This document shows, one piece after another, positions 1-11,180 of a stretch of DNA of 64,000 nt (within the stretch, counting starts at the first letter, position 1; each line of letters opens with the position of its first letter). Location of the stretch: assembly GCF_014805625.2 (NCBI RefSeq), contig NW_023998422.1, positions 8,719,312 through 8,783,311 on the forward strand, in the 5' to 3' direction. The stretch is from Glossina fuscipes (lineage: Eukaryota > Arthropoda > Insecta > Diptera > Glossinidae). Both the position numbers and the translations under genes were made by a program. The notes below the pieces were generated by a model that saw only the letters and a program-made list of their open reading frames with translations, had not been told where the DNA came from and made no database searches.

Positions 1-740
1 CGTTTCCTTTGCTTCTTCTAATGTGCTTTACATGTTGCTCACGCAAAACACAGTATGGGGCAATTAATAATACGTTTAGTAATAATTTTACTTTTTGCTG
101 CTTTTCGGGAGCATGATATCACACTTGCGAGATAAATGTGCGTGTGTGTTCAGTGAACACACGAACGTAACAAAATTCAGGACTATTTTAGACTCTATCC
201 GTGATACGGTCTGTCTATGCTTTATGCAAATGATTTCCTCCCCATAAGTACAACTTAAATGCAGCTTGAAATGACAATAATCATCAAGCATTTATTGAAC
301 AGTAAGCCAACTACGACATCATTAACAGCAGGAGGGATTAGCTTCAGCAAAGCACAAGGGGTCGAAGACTTTAAAACGGGGTCCTTTTATTTTTATAATT
401 ATTTTGTTGCACTTTATTCCGCAGCGAAGGTCCTAAACCAGGATCGTATTGTCTTTTAGCCAAGGCACCAATTTACAAAAAAGGCGGCCTATCCAAACAT
501 CTTTGCCCCACTTACTTGAATAATCGACCTTGTTATTTAAATAAACACTCAGTTCCTGTTGGACTTGCAGCCAAGACACCCTGTCGAGAAGGCAATTGTT
601 AAACCACTTATTACAGGCGGCTTCACTTCTTGTCGAGTGCGAAGGAACACAGACTATAGATAGAAGGCTATCGTCTTCCTATATAAACGTGGAATATATT
701 AAATGAAAGGTATTGAAATAACTTCAACTAGTTCCAACTG
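1..740. other. No gene recognised
   Basis: AT-rich complex sequence. Short open frames on both strands show no domain wording. Part of it could be an unreadable 5' continuation of the retroelement fragment that starts near 741. Confidence 0.6.
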
Positions 741-1844
741 TCAACTTCACTTGTTTACATCGAGTTTCCTAGACAACCGTTCGATAAAAATTGAATTCGA
801 CTTAAATGCAGGTGCACCACAACGTTCTCTTCTTTCTCTTTTACTCTTCCTGGTGTTCATTATACGTAACTAAATACCCCATTTACTCATTTGCAGATGA
901 GAGTATCTTGCTTTACTCGTTCTCCTTCAGAAAAAGACTATGCTGCACCGACCTACAAAGCAAACGTTGAGAGACACAGCTAAGACAGACTTCATAAAAA
1001 TATATGAATGAGCTGAGACTACAAAGCAATTAACGCTCAATGCTTTTTCTTAACGCATATGAAAAGCGGCGAGCAAACCATATTCTTTAGTAGTTTCAAT
1101 GTAGAAGAATTGGGAACGTTTGATATTCTTGGCATGAGGATACAAAATGATATTCATTGGACAAAACAAGTATTCGAAGCGTCGAAAGACGCTGTCGAGC
1201 TCGTAGATCCTTTAAAGCTTCATTGCTTCTTCACTGCAACCGGTATTCGTATAATTTACATCGCGTATATCTGGAAAAAATTAGAGTATATGAGCGCGTA
1301 AGCCTCTAGAGATCCCCTAACGCATACAGCGAAGCACAAAGCTGCTCATGGGCAACGAGAATGCGTCAAAAACTGTCGAAACTCTTGCACATCAGCGTAA
1401 TGCGAACTGTGTTGCGCTAATATATAGATACACAAAGGGTTAGGAGAGATTTGCCAGGTACTTTAACAGGATCACTAACCTTTTTCACATCGGGCGCTGA
1501 AGTTGCGTCCATACCGCATGACACACTACTACGAAATATCGCACTGCCCGCCTTGAGGCTATTTTACCGGTAAGAGTCTTCTCCTCCTTTCACGCGGTTC
1601 CTGAAACGCTATGCTTCAGTAGTACTCCTTACCATTGCAAATGTATCTACCTTCAAGTCGAACGTATACAAGTACTATACACTGCCGTGACTCATTGTTC
1701 ATTAAGAGAACTGCTTGTCTTCAGGGAAATCCAACACTAGGGGTCTTCTTCGTCATAGTTCTTCCGGATATTTCCCCTTTTAAGTCGAATGTACATAAAT
1801 ACTACTGCTCTCCTCTCTTCCTTCATTATTATAATCCTTCCTAA
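741..1844 (+). mobile_element. Decayed non-LTR retrotransposon (LINE) reverse-transcriptase fragment
   Basis: Read in three frames with stops and shifts, this matches the second half of a LINE ORF2. FLDNRSIKIEFDLNAGAPQR then SLLSLLLFLVFI (about 770-860) corresponds to the RT 'fLsnR...vn.GvPQGSvLsP.LFl.fi' block. YSFADESILLY (about 880-915) is the YADD-type catalytic box with D-to-E in the second position. LGMRIQNDIHWTKQV (about 1120-1175) and YIAYIWKKLEYMSA (about 1258-1301) match the 'LGv.id..L.W..H' and 'ayIrPklEY.s' thumb motifs. LAHQRNANCVALIYRYTKG (1385-1441) matches 'l.HRR.Va.l.l.YRy..G'. The 3' end carries FKSNVYKYY twice. Closest in wording to Jockey/R1-type elements. It encodes no intact protein. 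Confidence 0.72.
1645..1807 (+). repeat. Tandem duplication of the LINE ORF 3' end
   Basis: The string AAGTCGAACGTATACAAGTA at 1655-1674 recurs as AAGTCGAATGTACATAAATA at 1782-1801, 127 bases later. Both encode FKSN-V-KYY, the usual last conserved motif of the ORF. This reads as a local duplication or two nested fragments. Confidence 0.6.
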
Positions 1845-2265
1845 GCATCCTGTCCCCACACATATAGAGGACATTCCACGATTGGATGGTCGAGAAAGAA
1901 AACCGTGTAATTCCTCCGATGAAGACCATACCTTTTAGAAAATTAATTAAAGCTAATGAAAAAATGAAAACTTGTTTCTTAATCATTCGGGCATATAGCG
2001 TGCATTCGTGCCGAATAAATTCGATTCAAAAGCAAAGTTCCATCTTTTCGTAGCTTTAAATCAAGACCTGGTAATACGAGCCTCGTATAAAGCTGAATAA
2101 AACGGTTGATTTATGATGCTTTCTAAGATTATTTGTAGTTTCCATTATTTACATATAAAAATATATGGGAATGCAGTAAAACTTATATAATACCTGGTGC
2201 ACTCACCGTTTTCCAGTTGTTAACTAAATGCTTTTATGCGAATATCCGGTACTGTGAATAGAAAT
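1845..2265. other. No gene recognised
   Basis: AT-rich complex sequence between the retroelement fragment and the first simple-repeat island; nothing supported. Confidence 0.5.
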
Positions 2266-3445
2266 TTCTAAGACTTTTTTTTTGTATTTATTTTAACGTC
2301 TTTAGCATTGTCCTCGTTATAGTTCATGTTTCTTTTTAGCTTCTCAATGTTTTTTTTTTTTCTATTTTTTTTTTCCTTTTTTTTTATGTGACATGGTATC
2401 GTGGTCTCTGCTGTTGTCATTGTAAATATAGGGAGAAAGGGGAAGGAGTGCAGTAAACTTTTAAGGATTGCAACATGATATAAGAATAGGGTAAAAAAAA
2501 AAAAAGGAAAAAAAAAACACTAGTAAAATGGAAACAAAAATCAAAATATTACTAACAATGTATAAAGAATTTGTCCACTATACGCTGCGCGTATATGTGA
2601 AATAGTAGATTAGCTAAAAAATATTGAGCTTTTAAGCAAGATAGCTTAGATAATTAGCTGAAAATAATATAAAAATTGAATGAATTGAAAATGATTTGTG
2701 ATTATCTAAGAGCTCGTTATTTTTTAGACAACTTTATATGTACACACATGCGATGCTATATGCGTATGTACGTAAGTACATACAAAAAAAAAGGACGGAG
2801 GTACGAATAAAACAGAGACAGGAAGGATAATAGTTTAGCAGTTAAAAACTCAATTGTTTGTATGCAGTCATGTATGTTTGTTGTTATAGAGGTTATGCAG
2901 TTGAACAATGCACAAAGTCAACATATAGTGTAAACGCATAGACTCGTAACGAACACATCTACATACAAAATATAATATTTGGTCGAATTGTAATTTTGTT
3001 TGTTTGTTTGCTTGTTTGTTTGTTTGTTTGTTTGTTTGTTTGTTTATTTGTGCCGCTGAAACACTTATTTCTTTTGATTGTTTAAACTTCTAATAGAATT
3101 TTATGGGTCTTGCAATTGTTGTTCATGTTGCTGCTACTGCTGTTGTTGTTGCCGTTATTGTCATTGTTGTTGTTGTTGTTTTTATTATTACTAATTCTAA
3201 AGGTTCTTCGGGTTCTATTCTGTCAGTTGCTGTCAGCTTTTGTTTCTTTTTGATTTAGAAGCATTAGCCATCTAACCACCAAATGTCATATAAAAAGCAA
3301 ATATATAGACATATACAAACACATTCGCATATTTTATTTAGGAATAGAGTAAAACATAAACTTTTACAAAATACCGTACACTCGTACAATATTTAATTTT
3401 TATTACGTTTTTGTTTTCTTCCGAAATTCACGTAACTGCCTTTGC

Positions 3446-3476
<31 letters not shown>

Positions 3477-4230
3477 CTTTCGCTGTTCATATGTGTAATT
3501 GTTAACTTTAGTGGCAGTTAAAACTTTTTTCGGTCTCCTTTTTTTTTATTTTCATTTCATTTATTTATTTATTTTGTTTTTTTCTAGAGCAAACCCCACG
3601 CATTTCCTTATACTGCAGATGTATGTTACTGTTGTAGTTGCTGTTGTCATTGTCGTCGTCGTTGTTGTTGCTGTTGTTGTTGTCATATACATACGTTTTA
3701 ATTCCCAAACCAGCGTTTTTTATTTATTTCAATTTTCTTTTCGTTTTTTTTTTTTTATTTTTTTTATTCCATTTTTATTTCCATTACAACTCTCTGGCCC
3801 TAGAAAAGCACAACCGTTTCGTATCGCAGCCGTCTATCATTTCTGATAGCGTTTGGGTACACAAGCCGCTAGTGCTAGTTGCTGCTGCTGTTGCTGTTGT
3901 GTTGCTATTGCTGTTGCTGCTGCTGCTGGTGGTGGTGCCTGGGTTAGTTGACTAACTAACTAACTAACTGCCGGCTGTCTTGTCGGCCTAACTGTCTGAG
4001 TGCCTGCTTGGCTGGCCGGGTTGGCTGGCAATGAGTCTTATTTAATTTATTAACAAAAGACATTCAGCGGACATGATGTGATCTTGTTGTATTTGTTGTA
4101 GAACACATTCATACAATAGATATGAACTTTACTTGCTTTAATTTGTGTAGTCACATCTACATATGTATATATATATATATATATATGTGTATATATGTGA
4201 ATATGTGAATATGTTCGGGCACACGCTTAC
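2266..4230. repeat. Simple-repeat island 1
   Basis: Dense simple repeats: poly-T tracts near 2350-2390, (TTTG)n at 2996-3050, (TTG)n at 3114-3182 and 3441-3476, imperfect GTT/GTC at 3630-3685, GCT/GGT at 3870-3940, (AACT)n at 3950-3968, a TGGC-rich stretch at 4005-4035 and (TA)n at 4161-4187. Open frames here translate to poly-Val, Leu or Phe and are artefacts. Confidence 0.9.
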
Positions 4231-7200
4231 TTATGAAAGTCAATGAAAAATTGTTAAGAATCTATTTAACCGAGAGTGACCGTTTCATTTAAGCATAATT
4301 TCATATAATAAACTTAATTATAATAATTAAAAATTGCTAAGCAAACCCATTATACTGAAAATTATATTAATTACATTAATTATAAATTAATTATAAATTA
4401 AATATTTTATTGCTTCATAAATACCGTGCGACTTATCGGCATCATCGGCTAGTATCGCTTAAATTAAGCGAGAATACGGGTACATACAAATACACGCATA
4501 AACACACACCCGCCATATCCCACACATCACAGATTAAGAATATCATCCGACCTTAGGGAATAGTACAATAATTTACTTTTCTAATCGTTTACTTATTTGT
4601 AGTAATTAGTGGGATTTGCTTAAACTAATGATTAGAGGACATGCGTTTACCGTCAAATTAATTATTCGCTTAAGTCTTAAATTGACTTGAAATTTCTATT
4701 GTATGTATTTGCGTACAATAAAATTCAAATGGGAAATTTCTTTAATAGAATGAAAAAGACACAAAAACAAAAACACACACAAAGAAAAGATATGCAATTT
4801 TTGCTCCCATGGGTGATAAGCGTACGATTGCTAAACATTTGTTCAAGTTTCATGCTAAGCCACACAGACTTATAGTGCTATAAACAATCGTGTTTCAGGG
4901 ATTAAAGTTCTCTCTCTTTCTCTCTCTGTCTTCTCTTTTTCATCTCATAAGAGGGTGAATAACATTTTTAACATACGCCAACAAAAACGCTTTGTTGATG
5001 CTCGAGAAATCCTTATGGAAACTACTAGTCTTCGAGCATTAGGTCAAATGTCCGGCTGTAGAAATTACTATGTAATTTTTACTTTGCTTGATTGAAAGCG
5101 TGACTTTCATGATCTCTTGGCCTTTTACGTTAGGCAACTACGTAACTATCTATAACAGTATCTCACAAATTATGAACGTGCGATGATGTCTTTCGGTAGC
5201 GCCTTTTTAAAAGTTCTAATAAAAAAGATTCTGAAAAATGGCTTTTGCTTGGCGAATGGGTTCTCTATAAGCGTAATAAGATTATGCTTTTGGCTTATAG
5301 CTTAAGAAATATATATATAATCTTTTAGTGTCTTGTAAATTTTAAACGTGAGATGAAATCGATCGATATCATGTTTTCAAAGGTAGAAACGTGCTTCCTA
5401 TATATATATATCTTTGCGTAAGACTTGAGAAAGTATGTCATTTGTTAGGACTTTATAAAGTACAGACGTGCCAAGAATTCGATTGCGGGCAGTTTCAAGA
5501 GCTTGCGATGCAAAAACCTTCCATTAAGGCTTTCCATTGTGTTCAGTTGGGTGTGTATAAGTAAGTAAAGTGTTAATATTGGTTTCTTTATAAAATCTAC
5601 CTTACGCGTGCATTTCTTCCGAGATTGCAGATCGAGATAACTTTGACGTTGACATTTGCGTGCTGTCAATTTCGGTGGTTTATAGGCCGCAGTTGAGTGT
5701 ACATGAAAGTGTAAAGAGCTACACATTATTTACAACGCTTCATTCTGATTATGTTTTAAGCTGGGAAAAATGCATAGAAATGATTAAGTTATCTTGGAGT
5801 GATAATGAAGTGTCTCATAGGCAGAAAGATTATGATTGTTTATAAACGTTCTCCCATTTTTGGCGAAAGCAAGCCAGAAAGTGATCTTTACCTCGAGCTG
5901 GGAAGCTCGCTTGATACTTAAGACTTCTCTCCTCCTGATTAGCACTGATTCGGATCGACGCATTCATATGTAGCAGATCAGCCATAAAGCAAAGTTGAAA
6001 ATGTACGAAATTGAGACGATTACTACTTCACCTTGAAACCTTGTCAACTGTGCTGTTAACTCTTCTGCAAGCTAACCGATAAGAGGCAAAAGACTATAAA
6101 TAGTAATCGTACATATTACGATTATTAAGCTTTGCAATCAGTCTTTCTTTAATTCGATTTGAATTTTATCAAAAAGTAGAGAAAACTCATTTGTGCGTCT
6201 AGCGGTTCTCTCCGTACGATTGGGTAGATAGAGCGACAGGAAATGTCAAAGACTTCAGGATCTATATAGTTTCTGGAAAAATACTACAATCTCTTGCTGT
6301 TTTGCAAATTATGGAAATGCCCACGGGCCAGTCGTAGCCATTTTCGTACGATACTTTAATTCTCCGAAAACAGATATTCTATGGCAAGTTATCTCTTTAC
6401 AGACACTTGGATAAATCTTGGTAGCAAAAGTAATTATGTAGAAAAGCCCAGCTTAAGTAAGTATGTAAGAATGTGTCACTTCTGCATCATAGTTTTCGAT
6501 TGCTTCGACAAACGATACACGTCTATGCACAGTATTTTATTTACGCTTCGATGGGTGCAGGCGTCTATAGGTCAGACAAAAGTATGACAATCCCTTGTCA
6601 TTTGGGGCGTGTATCCATAAGCCCATCGGGATCGGTTCATTAAATTCGTTAAATGCATATGTCTTCGATACGATTACTTAACTGTATATTTGCAATTGTT
6701 GCAAATGCCATAACGAAAGCAGTTCGTCTGCATTTTTTGGTAACAGCTATAAAATTATATGTGGTAACGCCATTTAAACCAAGCGGGATAGAAAGACAAA
6801 AAGCAAAACGTTATCAAACCTTAGAGAATAGCGGCATTGTTTACGCACAATCTCGACTTAACTAATTTCTTTTATTTATTTATTTATTTTTTTTTTTTGC
6901 CATTGTTAGCATAGTTAGCTGGAATAGTTGAAAAGAAAGATTGTCTATGCAATTTTATGTTTTTTTTTTTTTTTTTTTTTGTTAACGGTGTGTTCGTATA
7001 ATTCCTTCGAAATGTTTTAATTATATTGCAAACAATAAGGCTTTGGCAGTTTTATAACTGATTCTTCTATCAATCTTCTTGGTCTGTTATCTAATTAGCA
7101 TAAAGTTTTTTGCCCACGAGGGAGCGTTTATCTGAAACATCCAACACTTAAGCAACTCTTACTCTTTTATCCAGCGCATGTCTCGCCTGAGGAGTACTGA

Positions 7201-7255
7201 TTATATTAATTTAAAAATAGCAATAAAGTTAAAGTTCTCTTACAATAATAATTAT
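4231..7255. other. Complex AT-rich DNA, no gene recognised
   Basis: It contains short TA tracts (about 5308-5320 and 5399-5412), a poly-T run at 6960-6980 and an (ATTT)n tract near 6870-6890. Open frames up to 93 codons show no family wording. Confidence 0.6.
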
Positions 7256-8073
7256 TTTTATACCCATCACCGAAGGATGAGGGATATGTTCATTTTGTCA
7301 AAACGTTTGCAACGTCCAGAAGCAAAGCATCAGAGACCCCACAAAGTATATATATTCTTGATCAGCCATCAAATTCTAAATCGATTTATCCATGTCCCTC
7401 TGTCCGTTTGTGTAATGCTTGTTGTAAACATTCTTCGGTCCGCAGAGAAGAAATGACTTTAAATTTTTCAGAAAGATTGGAAGTGTGAAGGCACGCAGGT
7501 TGGTATTGAAAATAGGCCAAATCGGTCGAAGGATACGGCCACAGCTCCACGTGAACTGAGAGCACTCCTGGGTTTTAAAGGGAATGAAAAATTGATTTTT
7601 CGCCCATTACTCATAAACTATAGCAAATAAATTTCTATGGGCGATGCAGTAGCATCTGTGGAAAAAAATTGGTAAAAATCGAACGCGCCTACCCAATAGG
7701 TTATCAAAATTTGAAATAAGCTATAATAATGCCCCACAGAGTACATAAATTCTTGGCCAGTTACAATCCTTGAATGCATCTAAACATATCCGTCTGTTCG
7801 TCTGTCTGTTTACGCAACTTTGTAGTATTTGCGGTAAGCATTCTTCCGTCAGCGAAAATGAAGGTTTCGTCTAAAAATTTGCTAAAGAATTTGGAATTGA
7901 CCTAAACATTTCAAAGGACACGCCTCCAACGCCCACATGCCTACAATCCCGAAAAAAACTTTGTTTTTGAAAATAGAAAAAAAACAGCTGCGCCCACTCC
8001 ATATTATGGAGCATGAAAATTATGTTCATTTTTTTCTTTCGTCTTCCTTAGGGTAACGGTGATGGGTATAAAA
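7256..8073. mobile_element. 818-bp mini-me/INE-like element with 17-bp terminal inverted repeats
   Basis: The left end TTTTATACCCATCACCG (7256-7272) is an exact inverted match of CGGTGATGGGTATAAAA (8057-8073). Inside, CAAAGTATATATATTCTTGA followed by ATGTCCCTCTGTCCG is the dipteran mini-me/INE-1 signature: a TA proto-microsatellite, a short core, then GTCY units. The interior repeats once: the block at about 7335-7490 recurs at about 7727-7905 (PyCCCACARAGTAYATA, ATTCTTG, CCGTCTGTTCGTCTGTC, GTAARCATTCTTC). A GACACGCCTCCAACGCCCAC stretch near 7918 is also typical of these elements. It has no coding capacity. Confidence 0.78.
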
Positions 8074-8995
8074 GATTCGGTCCTTACCAAATTAAATTTT
8101 CTTACTTGTTTGAATTCATTTAAAAACATTTCAATCGATTCACTCATCATCTATCTCCTCGTTTGGCTGAACCGACGTTTGCTTATACGTAATAAAATTT
8201 GAAATTGTTAATGTAATTTTAGGCGTACAGCGTAATAAATTTGTTTTAGAAAAAGATGTCGAGATCGTTATATAACCCATTCACTTTTACGAAGTTTTTT
8301 AAATACATTTCGAGAAGTCCTCGACGGACGGAGTTTTTAAGGTGTATATAAATGCTCTGGGATCTATAGAGGTCCAACGGCTTCAAAAAAGCACCTGATA
8401 TGTCATATAGACCGATAGACAAGAGTCGCGATTGCGGCTCGCAGTTCTTCACCCTAGCGAAGTTTGACCATACTTGGTCGTAGCTTTAGTCAATGCTCTA
8501 TCGGTCCATGCATAGCACTTAACGGTCCACTCCTTTCTTTTCACACTTCATTTTGATCATCGTCGTGTTACACGTAACAAGCATTCATTTAATCTCCGTA
8601 ATAATAGTTAAAAATTAATTGAATAAGTTTCGTCACCTCTTCAAGGTAGAGGAAGAATTCGTCTTTATTTAAAAATTCCAAAATATGCAGCGACCAATGG
8701 CTTATAGCTTTAGACTTGGCAAAGTCGTAAAATGTTGCAAAAAATTCCGGATACTTTTTACACAAAATGTGTATCCATCAATACCTTAGAGCCTTCTAGT
8801 TGGCAACATTGTAAAATTTTATATAAATCTTTACCCAGATTAAGGGAAAATGTGTTCCAATTGGTTCACCAACAAGTTTATAGCTAAAATTCGATCGTAT
8901 GATCAGTTGTTTATCATTACATCGCTTGCGATACTGTGCGGATTGCATCACATTATGTGTGGATGTATGCAACACCTAGATGGACTTGGAATAGA
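8074..8995. other. No gene recognised
   Basis: Complex sequence with no readable domain. A 105-codon frame (8850-9167, +) runs into the dispersed repeat that follows and is not supported. Confidence 0.55.
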
Positions 8996-9240
8996 TATAC
9001 CTTTTATTATGCGGATCGATTCAGCAAGTGGCTCTAGTGCGTGTCTGTCCATCTGTCCATTTGATTTTCTTATGTTCAAGCTACAGTTTGGTACACTGAC
9101 CCCTTTCGGTCCAAGTATAAGCGCTAGTGAATACGGTTTTTCCAGCGACTTCACATATAAAGTTTGATGATTTTGAAAAGTCCTTATATGAATTAGTTTA
9201 GGATATTTAATGATGGGCTGTGACTTGCTATAGTCTTTTC
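8996..9240 (+). mobile_element. Dispersed repeat family R, copy 1
   Basis: It contains TGTCTGTCCATCTGTCCATT near 9040 and, 170 bases on, GATGGGCTGTGACTTGCTATAGTC. The same order (GTCY units, ATATGA, TTTAGGATATTTAATG-like, GTGAC-CGCTATAGTG, TTTTACTTGTTT) is seen in other copies in this window, so this is a short non-autonomous element, possibly the 3' part of a mini-me-type unit. Confidence 0.6.
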
Positions 9241-9769
9241 GTTTTTCATTTTCTTTTTTTTATTAGTTTTATTCATAAAATTTATGTTACTTTTAATGTG
9301 GAAAACTAATGCAGGGTTAAAAAGGTTGAATTGAATTCAATTAATTTAAGATAATGTAGCTGAGTGAGAAAGTTTCTTTTATATAAGTTCTATAAGCATA
9401 ACTATAACAATTGTTCTAGCTGTCTATCTGTCGCCAGACAGTCGAAGTGCCGTACATTTGATATTCTTGCTGTTGAATAACCTTTCATTCAGGTAGATTA
9501 ACAGTTCGAATGACTAGAAAATCCTTTAAACCGAAACAATGCCGGTTAAACGGTTTTATTGATCGATTTTGTAATTTCGTTTACCTGCCTCTCTTCTTTT
9601 TTTTTCTTTTTTTTACTTAATTAACGAAAATTCAGCTTAAAAAAAGAAACCACAACAATCTTTTTTCCCAAGCTCAACAGAATGCTCGCTATTCATTAAT
9701 TTCCATTGAATTTTAAATGAAAATTTTTCTCTAACATCTGCCACACAATACGCTAAGGCAGGATAGAGA
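9241..9769. other. No gene recognised
   Basis: AT-rich sequence with poly-T near 9599-9615; nothing supported. Confidence 0.5.
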
Positions 9770-9786
9770 ATTTATATACATGTACA

Positions 9787-9826
<40 letters not shown>

Positions 9827-11180
9827 ACTTATAAAATATATATATATTTTTATATATATATATAAAAACAACAACAAACGTTTACTACCTCCATATAATT
9901 GTACAACAATTTTATTATACACAAATCGACCGACCGACCGACCGACCAACCAAGTTACAAAAAACAAAAAAAACAAAAAAAAAAAAAAGTAAAAAAGACA
10001 AACAAACAATAATAAAAGCAACAACGGCAACAACAACAGCAAAACAAAAGAGAACAACATAAAGCAACATCATCATCTTAATTGGTTATGAACAATTTAT
10101 TAATAATTACTTTTTATTTTATTTCATATTCATTCTGTATACATACGCATTAACTACGAGATGAGAGTTTTCAGAGTTTCTTAGGGTAAGAGTGCATGAA
10201 AAAGCGGCTGATTGTGTCTTTGTGTGTGTGTGTGTTTGTGTGTAAGCGTTTCGTTCTTTTAAAAACTGTGATGCTGACGTACATTAGTTTTATGCAAAGC
10301 AATGTAGTTCTTCGGGTCTGCGCTTATGTGTGTATGTGTGTTTTTTTTTTATTTTTTAGAAGAGAAGAAAGAAAGTCAGTTGTGCGTTAACTCTTGATAC
10401 AATATTTAAAAAACTATGAGAATTTTTTTTACTTTACAATGAATTAATCACATTCGTTTATACTACTATGTATGGTCTGTCTGTCTGTCTGTCTGCTTGC
10501 CTGCGCGCCTGCCTGCTTGCCATAGCTGTCGTAGTAGTAATTGTCGTCATAGCCGTTGTTGTTGTTGTTGTTGTCACGGTACGCGTATGTATTATTCACT
10601 CTCCACGTACACGAAAAAATGTTAAATTGATGTTATTGTATTTTTGTGTTTTTTTTTTTTTGTTTTTTTTCAATTTCTTTCGAGGGTTGATTTTCGGGTA
10701 AATTCTTAACACCGCTTACATGCACATCTTGAAGTACGTGCTTGTGTGGTAACACATAAACGAATGCATGCATATATTCATCATCACTTATAAGTATTAC
10801 AAATTTTTTTTTTCTTGCTTCTTTTTGTTTTTTTTTGTTTTTTTTTTTCAAATAATAGCAACAAGAACAGGAGCAGGGACCAAAGATGTAACAACAACAA
10901 CGACAACAACAGCAGAAATAAGAAAAGTTCCCTGATGTCGCCTTTACATCAAATTTTTATGAATTTCATGCGACCATTTCAATTACATCCTTATGCAAAG
11001 CGTATATGCGTATGTAGATGGGAAAGTATGAGTGCACACACTCTCTCGGTCAGGGATTCTCAAACATGCATTTATACAATTGAACAAGGAGAAATCAAAT
11101 CAAAAAACAAGCATTTGCCTATAGACACTTTTCCCTCTCTCTCTCTTTCTCTCTCTCTCTCTCCCTCTCTATTTCTGCCT
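9770..11180. repeat. Simple-repeat island 2
   Basis: It holds (TA)n at about 9787-9865, (CCGA)n at 9928-9955, A-rich and CAA repeats at 9955-10060, (GT)n at 10215-10245, (GTCT)n grading into CTGC/CTTG at 10475-10520, (GTT)n near 10555-10572, CAA repeats at 10888-10912 and (CT)n at about 11134-11170. Apparent ORFs are translations of these tracts. Confidence 0.9.

Noticed and set aside
3499..3955. Hydrophobic Val/Leu/Phe-rich open frames resembling membrane proteins
   Set aside because: They translate GTT/GTC, poly-T and GCT microsatellites; no domain or conserved residue.
5150..5480. Possible three-fold repeat around 'GTAAATTTTAAACGTGAGATG'-like phrases
   Set aside because: Only short stretches match (AACGTG, AGACGTG) and spacing is irregular (about 170 and 120 bases); not convincing as a tandem repeat.
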